A stretch of DNA of 64,000 nt. It comes from Diprion similis. Its lineage: Eukaryota > Arthropoda > Insecta > Hymenoptera > Diprionidae. The translations under genes were made by a program, and so were the position numbers. Positions 38,613 through 50,600 of the stretch are shown here, in pieces (position 1 is the first letter of the stretch; each line of letters opens with the position of its first letter). Where the stretch lies: NCBI RefSeq assembly GCF_021155765.1, contig NC_060105.1:11193001-11257000 (forward strand), read 5' to 3'. The notes beneath the pieces are model-generated. The model had not been told where the DNA came from. It searched no databases and saw only the letters and a list, made by a program, of their open reading frames with translations.

Positions 38613-41600
38613 TCCCTCGATCAGTCCGCAAGGGAACATCAGTAATTTCCGGCCCACATCCACAATCTTCATTGTTTCTCTACTAGTTATCCGTGTATCG
38701 TATAATAGTAATAAACGCCTTCCAACGCACCCCCACGACGGAGAGGCTACAGGAGGGTTACAATTGCAGCAAAAAATTGATAAAAAAAAGTTTACAGTCG
38801 CTCACGCGAATCTTATTGTACGCATTAATTGAAACATAAGAAGCCTAGAAAGAATCGTCTGCCACCTAAATTCCACGACAAAACTCGTCTTCCACCCACA
38901 TAAGTAAGTGCGATAAAATATTTAAAAAGCTCAAACCTGCAAGGATGAAATTGATTACAATGCTTCATTTTATAGTAAGAAACTCAAGAATAATAGTCAA
39001 CCACCTAAACTATACATGGAAAGTAGTCTTCCAAGTCCATGAAGCTGCTCCAGGCACGCGTCTACGATACTGCATCTTTACGAGATGCCTGAAAGACGAT
39101 CGTTGCTGTTCTGCATGTTGAAAGATTGTCATGAAGTTTTTTTTTTTTATATTGTACATTTGTTCAGTGAAATAATTTGAACTTTGGCGGATAGTTATAC
39201 TAGATCTTTTACCATGCAAATCAAGAGTTAGATATATTAATGGAATTCTATAAAATGCTTCAAATTAAAACAACAATGTTTTAGTATGACATTGATCTTC
39301 GATATCAGAATTGTTGATTTCACCACCGTCTTCTTCGTCTGATTGATCTGGGTCTTGTTCTGTACTTGTTTTTTTACTTGTAAATATATGAATATAATAA
39401 TTTGTTAATGCCTAGATAATAATTTTTACATAACTTTTTTAGTTTTTTTCTTTATTCACAATACCTAGACTTTCTGCTGAATTAATTGTTACGTCATCGA
39501 CGGATTTAATTGAACAACAAGTTTATTATATGATTCATTTCAACCATAGTCAGTAGAATAAAATTCGTTCGTTTGCGGGAGACATGCATGCCTCCAAAGA
39601 TTTTGTAAATTTTGATTTGAACAAAATTTTCTCCGGCTGACTGTGGTTAGGAAAAGTCAGATATTAAATTTGTTTCTCAATTGAATCCACCGATGACATA
39701 GCAATCAACTCAGAAAAAAATCTAGGTATTATAAATAAAACATAAAACATTATACATAAATAATTATTTAATCATTACTACATTTTTATATTTATATATT
39801 TACAGATGAAGAAATAAATACAGAACGAGACGAAGACGACAATGCTGAAATCAATAGTTCTGATATTAAAGATTTCAATGAATGTTCATGGAATTACCTT
39901 TGTCAAACAAAATGAGCATACGTTATACAGCATGCACATTCTAAATATAGAATTCTTTCAAGTGAAAATCAATAAGTAATTTTTTTACCTTAACTTACAA
40001 CTATTCAATAAAAGAATAGATTGCAATTTTGGGAAATGACGGTGTAATATTACTTCGGCTTTGAGATTTCCGAATATTAGTGCGGATTTTCTCGGAATTA
40101 ATCCTTAATGTCATTGTAAAAGATTGTTTTTCTTATCGTAAACCATTTTATCGAATTTCATCGATATATTTAAGTCTCGATTTTAACGGTAGAAGATTTA
40201 GTACAACTATGCACCAAAGTATAAATTAATATACTGAAGAAACATGTAACATAAAAAAAAAAGCAAAAAACTTCAGGATAGTCATTCGACTATTTCGAAC
40301 AACAACGATCGTCTTTTAGGCAGGACGTAAAGATGCAGCTTCATTGGCTTCGAAGACGACCTTCGTTGAATCTTAGAGCGGTTCAAATAGGGCATTATTT
40401 CAGATTTCGCTCTCCACTAAAATTTTTGTACTTTTCACTAAAGAATAGCTCAAGTAAAAGGGCTGGGCTGATAAAAATTTTTTACTACTGCCTCGAGCAC
40501 ATTGAAATTTCGAAAAAACGCTATCCTAGGGAATTTCAAAATTAGGATATCTTTGAATCCTTCAGCGGCTATGTTTAATTTTGTACCATTCAAATAAGCC
40601 CGTCTCAAAAGTTATTCGACCAGATTTGACCAAACAAATTCGACCTCAGATCTGTACGTCGATAATTTCCGCCGTGACCAAAGCTCACTCACTCCTCCGT
40701 TGACTAGATAAGTACGAACACGCATTATTTCGAAAAGGGTGTGAAAGATACGTATTTTAATTATAATTCGTTAAAGCGTTCGGAATCAGCGAAGACCCTT
40801 TCGTCACGACGTATCTATATAAATAAAAAAACTACGAAACCGCACAGGTCATCTGTTTTTAAATAAAAGAGGAGTGAGGCACAAAAACGGAGAGCAAATT
40901 GTTATAAGAGGAAAACGACGAGACAGAATTATTGGCCATTTCTAGGATAAGTTTTTATTTTTATACGTCTATATTTATTTACTATTTATTTATTTATTTG
41001 TTTTTATTTTTACATCTACATTTATTTTATTATTTACCTTTTGTTTTTCTGTTTTAATTTATACGTCTCTATTTATTTTATTTTACATTTTTGTTGTAAT
41101 TTTACACCGTTTACACATTTTTATAAACACGTCATAAATAGAGATTCTAGCCATCAGTATTTATTTATTCATTTTTGTGTTTTGTTTTTTTTTTTATTCT
41201 TATTAATATTTAAATCAGTAAGGAGAGTTATCCGTTACAATTTGTATGACGAAACAAAAGTTATTGTAAGACCTGGCATGCGTGCAGTTTTTTATAGTGC
41301 CGAAAAATCTGCATTGAAGTTCATTGCAATGTTTAAAAGTTAAAAAAATTCTTCATCTAAGAATTTCAAGATAGATATTTCAGTACTCGAAAAAATCGCA
41401 CGCCTCTCAGGACTCGTAAAAACTTCTGTTTCGTCACACAAAACATATCCACCGAAGGATTCAAGGAATATCTCAAATTTGAAGTTCTCGAAAATAGGCT
41501 TTTTTTGAAATTCCATCGTCGTTGAGACAGAAGTAAAAGAAAATGTTCATCCCAGCCATTTAGCGTTATCTATTTTTTAGTAAAAAAGTGCAAGAATCTC

Positions 41601-42060
41601 GGAGAAGACCGAAAACCAAAAGATAGGCCCTTTCTTGAACCACCCTGTGAAATGTATCCTGTAGATGGAAGACTATTATTTTTGTGTTTCTCACTATAAA
41701 AAATAGCATTCTAATCAATTTTGTCCCCGCAGGCATGAATTTTGAAAATATTTTTTCACCCTTAATTATGTCGGCAGAAATAGAATTTCGTCGTGGAATT
41801 TAGGCAGAAGAAGATATTTTTTAGGCTTCTTATATTTCAATTAATCCCTTCGATAAGTTTCGCGTATGCGGCTATACATTATTTAGTCAATTTCCTGCTG
41901 TAAATTGTAACCCTCCTGCAACCCCCCGTCGTAGCGGTGCGTTTTTAAGGCGTGTACATTACTGTTTTGTGATACACGGATAACTAGTGCAAAAAAACGA
42001 AGCCTACGGAAATGGTGTAATGAAATATGTTGTTACCTCCCGGACTAAATCACTCGACCC
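38500..42060. mobile_element. giant imperfect palindrome (foldback element), centre near 39585
   Basis: Left arm about 38600-39585; right arm about 39586-40372 plus 41650-42060, split by a nested element. Paired landmarks include AGTTATCCGTGTATC at 38688 and its inverse at 41972; GGAGGGTTACAATT at 38752 and its inverse at 41905; TAATTGAAACATAAGAAGCC and CCACCTAAATTCCACGAC at 38827-38880 inverted at 41798-41853; AACGATCGTCTTT with GTAAAGATGCAG inverted at 39070-39110 and direct at 40304-40340; AGTCTAGGTATTGT inverted near 39465 and direct near 39720. The centre contains GGAGACATGCATGCCTCC. Both arms carry an acidic peptide-coding stretch (EINNSDIED and EINSSDIKD), so captured coding sequence may have been duplicated. 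No transposase found. Confidence 0.85.
40373..41649. mobile_element. second foldback element nested in the right arm
   Basis: Its ends pair: AGAGCGGTTCAAATAGGGC at about 40376 against GGCCCTTTCTTGAACCACCCTG ending at about 41647. Homology continues inward for about 250 bp (CTTTTCACTAAAGAATAG, GAATTTCAAAA, TTTGAATCCTTCAGCGG and their inverses at 41450-41600). The outer palindrome's homology stops at the left side of this element and resumes at its right side, so it inserted later. The interior is T-rich (40950-41220) and holds an AT-driven 100-codon frame. Confidence 0.8.
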
Positions 42061-42170
42061 ATCGACCTCTCGAACTCTCGGTCACAGGATCCCTGGATCA
42101 CTCGATCTCCCGATCACTGGATCACTCGAGCACTCGATCACTCGATCACTGGATCACTCAATCACTCGAT
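42045..42170. repeat. array of ACTCGATC/ACTGGATC units, second copy
   Basis: Same unit and orientation as 38488-38612, here directly before element copy B. Confidence 0.8.
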
Positions 42171-42176
42171 CAGGCG

Positions 42177-42550
42177 CAGGATGGCGTCTATTTTACCCAA
42201 ATAAAATTCCCGACTCTTCCCGTAAAAAACTTCAGAATTCCCTGACGTTTTCCCATGAAAATTAGGCAATGTTGGGCAGTTTTTATGGTCAAAGGCTTCA
42301 GAACTTGTGCAGCTTTAATATATAAATTTGGATCTAAGAAACACGTAGTATTGCTTCATGTCACACGAATAATTATAAATTGAACGATACCATTTCCCAA
42401 AGTTAGCTCAACTGACTTAACGAAGCATAGATGAAGATTAAAAAATATTTATTAAAAAGCCAATTTTTCCCCATGGTTCATCATAATTCCCTGACTGTTC
42501 GAGATACAAAAAACTGCTTCCGACTATCCCGGTCTATCATCGCCACCCTG
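42177..42550. mobile_element. MITE with CAGGATGGC/GCCACCCTG ends, copy B
   Basis: Direct relative of copy A (38085-38487) over most of its length, with the better-preserved right end GCCACCCTG. Same orientation. Non-coding. Confidence 0.75.
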
Positions 42551-44231
42551 ATTATCAATCGTCGCGCAAATGACGCGTCTGATTCCCGTGATTAATCTAC
42601 GCGCAAAAAGGCGCGGCCGATTAATCCGTCAAAAAATCTTAAACATCTAGGACTTGTCGCAAAATTCTGTAGAAAACCAATCCGCATCTGCGTCTTTTTG
42701 AATCCGACACATTGCGAAGCGGATTGTTGTTCCAAGATGCGAGTCAAGTCCGGGAGGGAGGTTGGAGGGCATGCATTATTGTGTGGCGTGACGGTCGGCG
42801 GTCCTCTTCGACGCGGAGTCTTCGAGCTCAGCATCTCTCCCGATCTAGCGTGCCACGGAACGCGATAGATGGTCCAGAGATGCATTTTGCCCATTCAGAC
42901 GATCACAGAGATTAATCGAATGAAACAATTATAGACAATGACTAAATAATTGAATTCAATAACGGCTGGAAAATGATAGCAAAGTGACGAGATATGGAAA
43001 ATTGAACCTCGTTAAAACTTGAAAGTTTACTAATAAATAGTCCGGAGACTCTTATATTCAGTCTCTTACGTGTTTCTGGACGAAAATCACTGTGATCATT
43101 TGACGCTGTGGATTACAAAAGTTAATAACATCGCGGTACATCGCGACCTTCCTACCCTCGTCTGATTCCCAACTGAACCACCCAACGGAAATGTTGAAAA
43201 GAGATTCACACGCACATCCAAATCAAATCCCGCGACGGATCCCACAACGACCACCTACCTACCCGATTACCTATATTCGCTCTAAACGATTCTCCATTCT
43301 TTCCAACACACATCATTCTTCCTCATTTGCGCCGTGGTCACTGAGACTTACTTTTTCTTTGATTACCTGTGGGGAGCAAAACGTTTTTGTACCATAGTCA
43401 GCGAGAGTATTGTTTTAGTGATTGCTGACGGACTATCGGTACATCAACATTTTGTAAGATGGATTAAAAACATCCTGTATGCTGATTAGCATTTTTCTAA
43501 GCGAGCTAAGCCTGTTGTTGTTCGGTATTTACTAAGTATTAAAAAGTTGAAAATGATTCAAGATATATCATGCAAGTTGATTACGTTATGTTATGCCAGA
43601 CTTTGAAACGTTATGAATTAAACAATCGTTGGAATATGTTCAAACCTCAGGTTTATCCACCGCTTAAACGACATCATAGGAAAATTCAAATACAGGTAGG
43701 TAATTATATCTGTAGCTAAACACAATTTTTTTTCGCGAAAGTCGAGTAAGCAATGGTAACCTGTCGCGATGCTCATTCCACTTTCAGCAACGTGCAAAAT
43801 TTCTAACTTTGAGTAACTGTGGTAAAATAGGTCAACTTCGGTGAGAAAGAGAAAAAAAGAAAATGAATCGACTGAAAGTCAAGCACCGTTGAGATCGCGA
43901 ATGAGCCTATCCATGCAGCTAAGAAATCGAAGATTTGTGTAACAATTTTTACCGCCACGCCACGTGACAAAGGAATCCCAGGGAAATACCCGTAACCTAA
44001 ACACGTGCAAACTCACCAACGTTGCTGAGTAATGGAGAAGTTGCTCAGATGTCTCTGCTTAATTCTGAAAAAACGAAAGAGGAAGCTCGAATTAGATAAG
44101 CAAACTAGATTTACAATTATTACTGTTGTCTACTTCCATATTTGTTTGCCGGATGTTACGCAATGACATAAATAAGGTTTTAAATGCAGCACATTGAATT
44201 ATCAAACAATAATTGAAATAAGTTTTTTTAC
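42551..44231. other. no confident gene; GC-rich island 42590-42915
   Basis: The island is open in several frames on both strands and has CpG-rich text (GGCGCGGCCG, GACGGTCGGCGGTCC). It could be regulatory. The rest is AT-rich with no exon recognised. Confidence 0.3.
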
Positions 44232-44388
44232 CTCCTCTGGGTTGCTCCACATTTTCCATGTATGTGTAGTCGTCCTCGTGGCTTCTCAGGTTGTATGTCA
44301 AATAAGTTTTTTCACCTCCTCTGGGCTGCTCCACACTTTCCATGTACGTGTAGTAGTCCTCGTGGCTTCTCATGTTGTATGGCAGTGA
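44219..44388 (-). repeat. 84-bp in-frame tandem duplication inside an exon
   Basis: Two copies with period 84 bp (AGTTTTTTTACCTCC at 44221, AGTTTTTTCACCTCC at 44305), differing at a handful of positions. The duplicated unit includes the exon's donor-side sequence: the inner copy has GGAGGTGAAAAAA where the outer has the donor GGAGGTAAAAAAA. Confidence 0.85.
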
Positions 44389-45290
44389 CACACTTTTCAT
44401 ACTGCAATGAGAATATAATAAAATATTACAATCAAACAATAATAGACTAATAAAATAAGAACAGATGTTGAATAAATGCATAAAATTAGTGAGCAGCTAA
44501 AATCATGTACAATCCAAAGGGACACAGTAAATGAAAATCATAGCGAATGTGTACCTTTCAGTTTTATTCACTGCATAGCAGGTGTTTTAATTTTCAGTTT
44601 GTTGTCAGAGATGGATTGATTGGGTTACGTCATTCGGATCATCACTAAATGTGGTCGATAGTGCTGCAATATGGTGTGCCCCTGAAACAGGTAAGATATA
44701 ACAACATTTTATTAGAACTTGTTTTTTAAAATCTACGCACAAGACATTGAAAAATTACTGTTATTTTTGTAAAATATCACGATGTACTGAATAGCAAACA
44801 ATTTCAATTCACGAATTTACTCAAATTGAAATTAGAGAACGATCTCAAATGTGTACCTGTTTTCTGGTCTTCCACAAAATGGCGACCTGTTCAGCTTCTC
44901 CATTTTGTTCTCCATCGTATATTACCAGGGTCACTTATTTCGGAAACTTCCTACCCTCGATCATTCTTGCAGTAGTTTGATTCTGTAATCAGGCGAAGAA
45001 CAAAACCAAAATATTTTATTAATATTTGATCTAACTCAACATTCATGGTATACTCAATGCTTGAACACGTGCAATTTCCGTTTGTAGCTAATATATTATG
45101 CCAAGCTTTGGACAATCTTATCGATTGTTTAGATAAACAAGTGAGATATAATTGGGATTGTTTTATACCTGTTGTTTCTATCTGTAATAAGTTCATCAGT
45201 TCCGCTACCGAGTGATGTTTTCCAAGATTTATTGACGAGGCCTTTCAATCTAGGATTGCTAATGCCAATCAACGTTGCTGCAGATTCTCT
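44232..45290 (-). CDS. candidate multi-exon gene with a tandem 28-residue repeat, unidentified
   Basis: Exon a, 45290-45169 (acceptor TGATTGCAG, donor AACAG|GTATAA), reads ESAATLIGISNPRLKGLVNK and onward, ending in phase 2. Exon d, 44401-44232 (acceptor TTCTCATTGCAG, donor GGAG|GTAAAA), enters in phase 2 and encodes two tandem 28-residue units sharing RSHED, YTYME and VEQPRGG. Between them, an ATG exon at 44914-44858 (MENKMEKLNRSPFCGRPEN, donor AACAG|GTACAC) also ends in phase 2 and could be an alternative first exon. A further acceptor at 44691 leads to a frame that stops near 44616, followed by AATAAA near 44566, which may be an alternative 3' end. Several of these stretches are also open on the plus strand (44599-44691 even has plus-strand splice sites), so strand is not settled. 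No family recognised. Confidence 0.35.
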
Positions 45291-45482
45291 CTGCAATCAG
45301 GTAAGATGAAGAAATATTTTTTTAGTACTTAATGTAACTTTAATAACGATTCAAAGAGCATTTAAAATTCACCATATTTGTTTAAAACATCATAGTTACG
45401 AGGAATCAATAAAAGTCGACGATTTAGGTTCACTCGAAATTTCCAAATTTCACTCCATTACGAATTCGATCGATCACCAAAA

Positions 45483-46085
45483 AGAAAACGACAACGGAAG
45501 ATTATCAGGGCATTTTCTAGTCACAAAACGCTTACGACTATGCAACGTAATAATTACACTCGATTCCAAGCACATGCACACTTTTCTTACATAAGAAACA
45601 ACGCCGAAATCAACGACGCAATAACGTTTTTATTCCACAAATGTATGTGCACGTGAGAGACGCGATCCGCGAACCGACATCCGAGACACAACTGGCACGA
45701 AAGTCACCTTCCGCAAGATCAGTCTTCCACAATTGAACAAAGAAAACGACAACGGAAGATTATCAGGGCATTTTCGTGTCACAAAACGCTTGCGACTATG
45801 CAACGTAATAATTACACTCGACTTCAAGCACATGCACACTTTTCTTACATAAGAAACAACGCCGAAATCAACGACGCAATAACGTTTTTATTCCACAAAT
45901 GTATGTGCACGTGAGAGACGCGATCCGCGAACCGACATCCGAGACACAACTCGCACGAAAGTCACCTTCCGCAAGATCAGTCTTCCACAATTGAACAAAG
46001 AAAACGACAACGGAAGATTATCAGGGCATTTTCGTGTCACAAAGCGCTTGCGACTATGCAGCGTAATAATTACCCTCAATTCCAA
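45483..46085. repeat. 258-bp tandem repeat, about 2.3 copies
   Basis: AGAAAACGACAACGGAAG begins at 45483, 45741 and 45999, so the period is exactly 258. Copies one and two are nearly identical; the third diverges after about 80 bp. The unit contains GCACGTGAGAGACGCGATCC and palindromic E-box-like CACGTG. The identical minus-strand frames 45630-45839 and 45888-46085 are repeat artefacts. Confidence 0.92.
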
Positions 46086-46144
46086 ACAGATTCACACTTT
46101 TTGTGTTGTAGTAAGATGGCAAACAATGAAACGACGCACTTACC

Positions 46145-46600
46145 GAGAATCAGCCGCCCAAACAATAACAAACGACACACGACGCGGACAGTCGAGAATC
46201 GAACTCGCTATAAAGACTGAAGCTGCATGCAAGATTGAAAATTTTAAACACGAAACTCACCTTGGATGCCCTCGGCTGTTTTTCTTTCAGTAACTGCGTT
46301 CTGTAATATGGTCCGTATAACGCTGCATGCCGCTTGTACACTGATCACATGGCGTTTCGTGGAAATACACTGATCGATTAACGTTACACAGGCTTTTTTT
46401 TAACCATTTAAGGTATCGGTACATGGCCATGTAACGAATATATAGACTGTACATGACGATTTGAATTCTTAACGTGGCTTGCGTGGTTTCACTACGGCTG
46501 CTCAAAAGCGACTGACGCCGCGCCGCGCTCGGAAACAAGTCTCAACTGGTCGGAAACACTACACGAGCTGTTCGCAGCGCGGTCGGATGGTCGAAAAATT
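46145..46600 (-). promoter_or_regulatory. GC-rich start region, probable promoter and leader of the 44-45 kb locus
   Basis: GCCGCGCCGCGCTCGG at about 46517 stands out in AT-rich surroundings. Two strong minus-strand donors follow: TCCAAG|GTGAGTTT at about 46264 and CTCG|GTAAGTGC at about 46145. A leader exon could splice past the tandem repeat to exon a at 45290. A 62-codon upstream ORF may lie in the leader. Confidence 0.35.
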
Positions 46601-47379
46601 GCCATTTCACGCGGACTCAGGCGTCGATTGAAGATTAGTTTGGAGATCTAATAGTTTGTTAACTTAATTGTTTATTTACAGAAAATTTCGATGACAAATT
46701 GTCTAAGGAAAATCAAATTTTTCGCCTTTTCTTTTAAAAAAATTCCTATTCTTCAACAAGTTAATAAAATTGAACGGAGTCAACGACGAAGTGAAGTTGA
46801 ATAATTATATTTTTAATAATGAAAATATGCACAGTTGAAAAAAGTCAATTAAACGCTTAATTTTTCACCCTAAGAATGGGCTGTTCATATTTTTTTAATT
46901 AGTTTTACAAAAATTACTCAAAGCAATTAATGCAACTTGTTTGCTGCTCACAAACTGGGTTTTTGCACGTTCTGACGTTCCTGAGTGAGATTTCATTCAT
47001 ATACATACTATTTACGATGAATTAAGTAAAAATAAAAAACGTTAAGCGTCACTTGGAGTCTTTCGTGCCTCCTGGAAATTTCAATCGCTTTTTTATGTAA
47101 AAGGGAGCTTTGTTGTTTAAAAAATATACACAGAACAAGAAATCACACAAGCACGAAAAGTCCTATATGACAGGGTAAAGGTTAATTATCATTCACCTAC
47201 ATTGATAATGGTTATAAAAAAAAAAAAAATCAAATTTATAAATGTGAATGAATTACTTTGAATTTGAAAAATTAATTAAAAATCAAATTTAATAACATAA
47301 ATAAAAAAAATAATCACTTATTTCATTGGCTATTCATTTCATGTATATTAACCGAAATTTAGAAACACGCTCAACAATC
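46601..47379. other. AT-rich intergenic stretch
   Basis: Nothing recognised between the 44-46 kb locus and mRpL1 other than a poly-A run at 47218-47229. Confidence 0.4.
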
Positions 47380-47636
47380 GTCATTTACCAGGCTGTTCAA
47401 TTTCAGTCAACGATACCGCTTACAACTTCGCAAAACGTTTCGTATAATATTATCTTCGTGAATATTATATTTCTTCAAATTAGGCGTCATTGGGAACTAA
47501 GCAAATGGCCGCCGCAGGCTTTCTAGCTAGTAATATAAACGATATAAACGGTACACATATCAGTGAAGTCGCCTTTCGTATTCTGTTCGTACACTGATGT
47601 ATATACTCTATGATTTACACGGTAGCTCCTTCCAAG
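47380..47636 (+). promoter_or_regulatory. probable mRpL1 promoter and 5' leader
   Basis: This is the stretch just upstream of the preferred mRpL1 start. It holds the alternative first coding exon (47505-47550) with an ATGG start context. No TATA box at a convincing spacing was seen, as usual for housekeeping genes. The transcription start cannot be read from sequence alone. Confidence 0.35.
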
Positions 47637-50600
47637 ATGGCCGTCACCAACGGAGGTAAACCCGACCGCACATTACACCTTTTCTCCCTTCGAATCGCTT
47701 GTTCTAATGCCGGATATTCCTTCAAAATCATCCCAAAATATAGCTCTTCAATCATGTGTATACCCGACGTTCTGGCACTCGATAGTCATGCCGGAAATTA
47801 GACGTCTTACTTTGCTAACCTCAAAATTCGTGAGTCGATGCGTCAACCGAGTTGTGCGAATGTTGATGCAATTCGGAAGTGACCCTGTTTAAAATTTACG
47901 TGAATAGAAGCTCGGTAAAAAAAAAAAAGAAATTGCTCAATTTATCGTAATATCAATTACTGTTGCTGTTACTATCAACAGTGCCCTGCTGGTAATGCCG
48001 CAATGATATGTACGATCGATTACTGTTTCAACATTTATTAGCCCATCGACAGCCAGGCTCTGATGTACAGTAACTTTTAGTTTTCCTTTTTTCTTCATCG
48101 TAGCATGAATGTTATAAGGCAATTCATTTAAGTTGATTCCCAAGAGTTTCGATCTTATTAGACATACGTCAATTATGGTATTTCAACAACTACTCGACTA
48201 TGCAAATGCATACAAGTATCCATGCACTTACTTACTTAAATGAATCCCTAGAATAAAGTTGCTATTTTTCAGGGCGACTGTTTGCTGGTATTTGCACTGC
48301 ATATGTTAGAGGAGTCATAGGATGCCTGACTACGCCAAGCATATCAATCCAAATGCGTGGATATGCGGCACGACCAGGAACACGGTCGAAAGCACGTCAA
48401 ACCAAGGCGAAGCAGGAGGTAAAAAAAGCCTCCAACGTCATTCCTCCTCATATGCGAAAGTCTAATAAGTAAGACCTGATGTATCGATCGTTACTTTATG
48501 TTGATGTCCTCAGTTGAACCTTTTTATTTAGTAGGAAAGTGGCACAGTCAAAGTTTGATCATATTGACGTAACTACGTGTCAGTTTTAGCAGTGTCAGAC
48601 GTTTATTAATCCGTCACCTCCTGTAAGCTAATCTTGCTTTCCAAATTAATGTATCAAGCTCCTAATTCAGGAATTTTTATGCCTATTCCAAATATATTGT
48701 TCTTTAATTTTTTCCATTCTCCAACCAACTAAAAATACTCAGATGCAATAAATCTTTAGATACATAGTGCATGAATTATCGGAAACAACAAACTTCTATT
48801 GAACCGAAACTCTTTGTTTCATACTTATTTTCTTGACAAAGGCTCTTGATTGATTTTAACTTAATCCCCTATACAATTTCTTCTTATTCAAACAGTTTTA
48901 AATTATTTTGTCAACTCTTAATAATAGAACATGTTTTACTCTAAAACAGAGGACCTCCCCGTAGTAGGCGAATACCGGATATGAATAAAACGCCACCAGT
49001 AGATGATGTCTGGGTGGCCAAATACCACTTGTTGCGATTATTTCCCCTTACCGAAGCGATACAGTGCCACAAAGAAACACATCACCCAACCACTCTGGAT
49101 TCTCTTGACTCAGCACTTATAGTCCATCTAGAACTTGACATGAAGGTATCCAAATTTTGTTCTGTGCAATATTGGCGGTACGGTATTTTTCAGTTTAAGT
49201 TCTGTTCTTATAAATTATCTTCAGACCAGTCTGCTTACTTCACTGTATGTAAGATAAGGAATGAAATGAACCTAAGTTTGATTTTTAAATCATTCATTCA
49301 ACAAGCCACCTTTTACCTACATTTATTTCCTGCAACTAAAAATAAGTAATATTAAAATTCATCGACCCAGTAAGAGAAAATTAATTTTACATCATCTGGC
49401 AGAGCAAGAATTTATTTCCTCTTTTGGTACTTATTTCAGGGTGTGAAAAAGACGAAATTCATTGAAAAGTTTAATGGCACCCTCCATATGCCATATCAAT
49501 TCCGACTGGAAGAGGATAGAACTATACTTGCTTTATGCAAGGGGGAAGCTATTCAACGAGAGGCTACTGAAGCTGGAGCTACATTAGTTGGTGGGAGTGA
49601 AATAATTAAACAAATCCTGGTAAGAAGATATGACCAGTAAACGCTTGTATAATATCTACGAATTGATACTTGAATTACATGAGCTGCACTTGTTTCACAA
49701 TGTAAGGAAAAAAATTTTATTTAGGGTTTCTGTAATCTTGAAATATTAAGAAAAACCTAGAAGTTGTCCCTACGTTCTGGAATAGATAATACCTCAACTA
49801 TTAGTAAAAACAGCTCCACCGAGACCGCTATAGACTCAATGTAATTCATGAATCACGTTACAAATAGGTAGTTTTTTTATTTTCCACTTATGTCAACGAC
49901 TGTCCGATAATAACTGCTGACATTTCTGTACTGTACCCCATTTTGCAGTGCCCAACGAAATTATCCTTTGTCTACTAAAAATACTGATCGAAATATTGTT
50001 CCTATCTGTTTTAAGACTGGAACGATTTCTTTAAGCGATTACACCACGCTGGTTGCCCATCCAAATATTCTCCCTGAGTTAACGGCTCTAAGAGGTTTAC
50101 TAAAAAAAAGGTTTCCAAGTATAAAAGATGGTAAGTTATTGATTTTGCTTGGAAAAAAAACAAGTTCACGTCATTTTACATTTTGAAAAATTATTGCGAA
50201 GACACCACTTGCTGCATTAACTAGAAGAGATTTTACAAATCTTGTAATAGTTTGTAGAGATCAGTGAATTTCTTAAATTGGCAAAATTGAGATTATCAAA
50301 TACTTGATAAAATAATAAATATTTCTCAATTTCATCTCCCAACAAAATAGGCAAAAAGCTTACAATTTATGTCGTATAATTACGTTATTTTCATTTACCC
50401 ATTCACTTTCATATTTTGTCAACAATACGTTTACAACATCTCGCTGCATATTTCTGATTATTGAGCTGGAATTCCGATTGACAGAACTATCTTATTTGAA
50501 AAAAAATGATTTGAAAACTGTATCTTGAAACTATGATTCTCCGAAAACATTATCCTAATAGAGTATTACTTGGTAAAATTGTTAAAACTGCAAAAAGTCA

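Noticed and set aside
44951..45196. 81-codon minus frame
   Set aside because: Different frame from the splice-bounded exon at 45169-45290 and contains its donor; treated as a shadow.
45630..46085. Two nearly identical minus-strand frames of 65-69 codons
   Set aside because: They are the same stretch of the 258-bp tandem repeat read twice.
49443..49640. GTG-initiated 65-codon frame taken as a separate small gene
   Set aside because: It is exon 4 of mRpL1 plus intron sequence.
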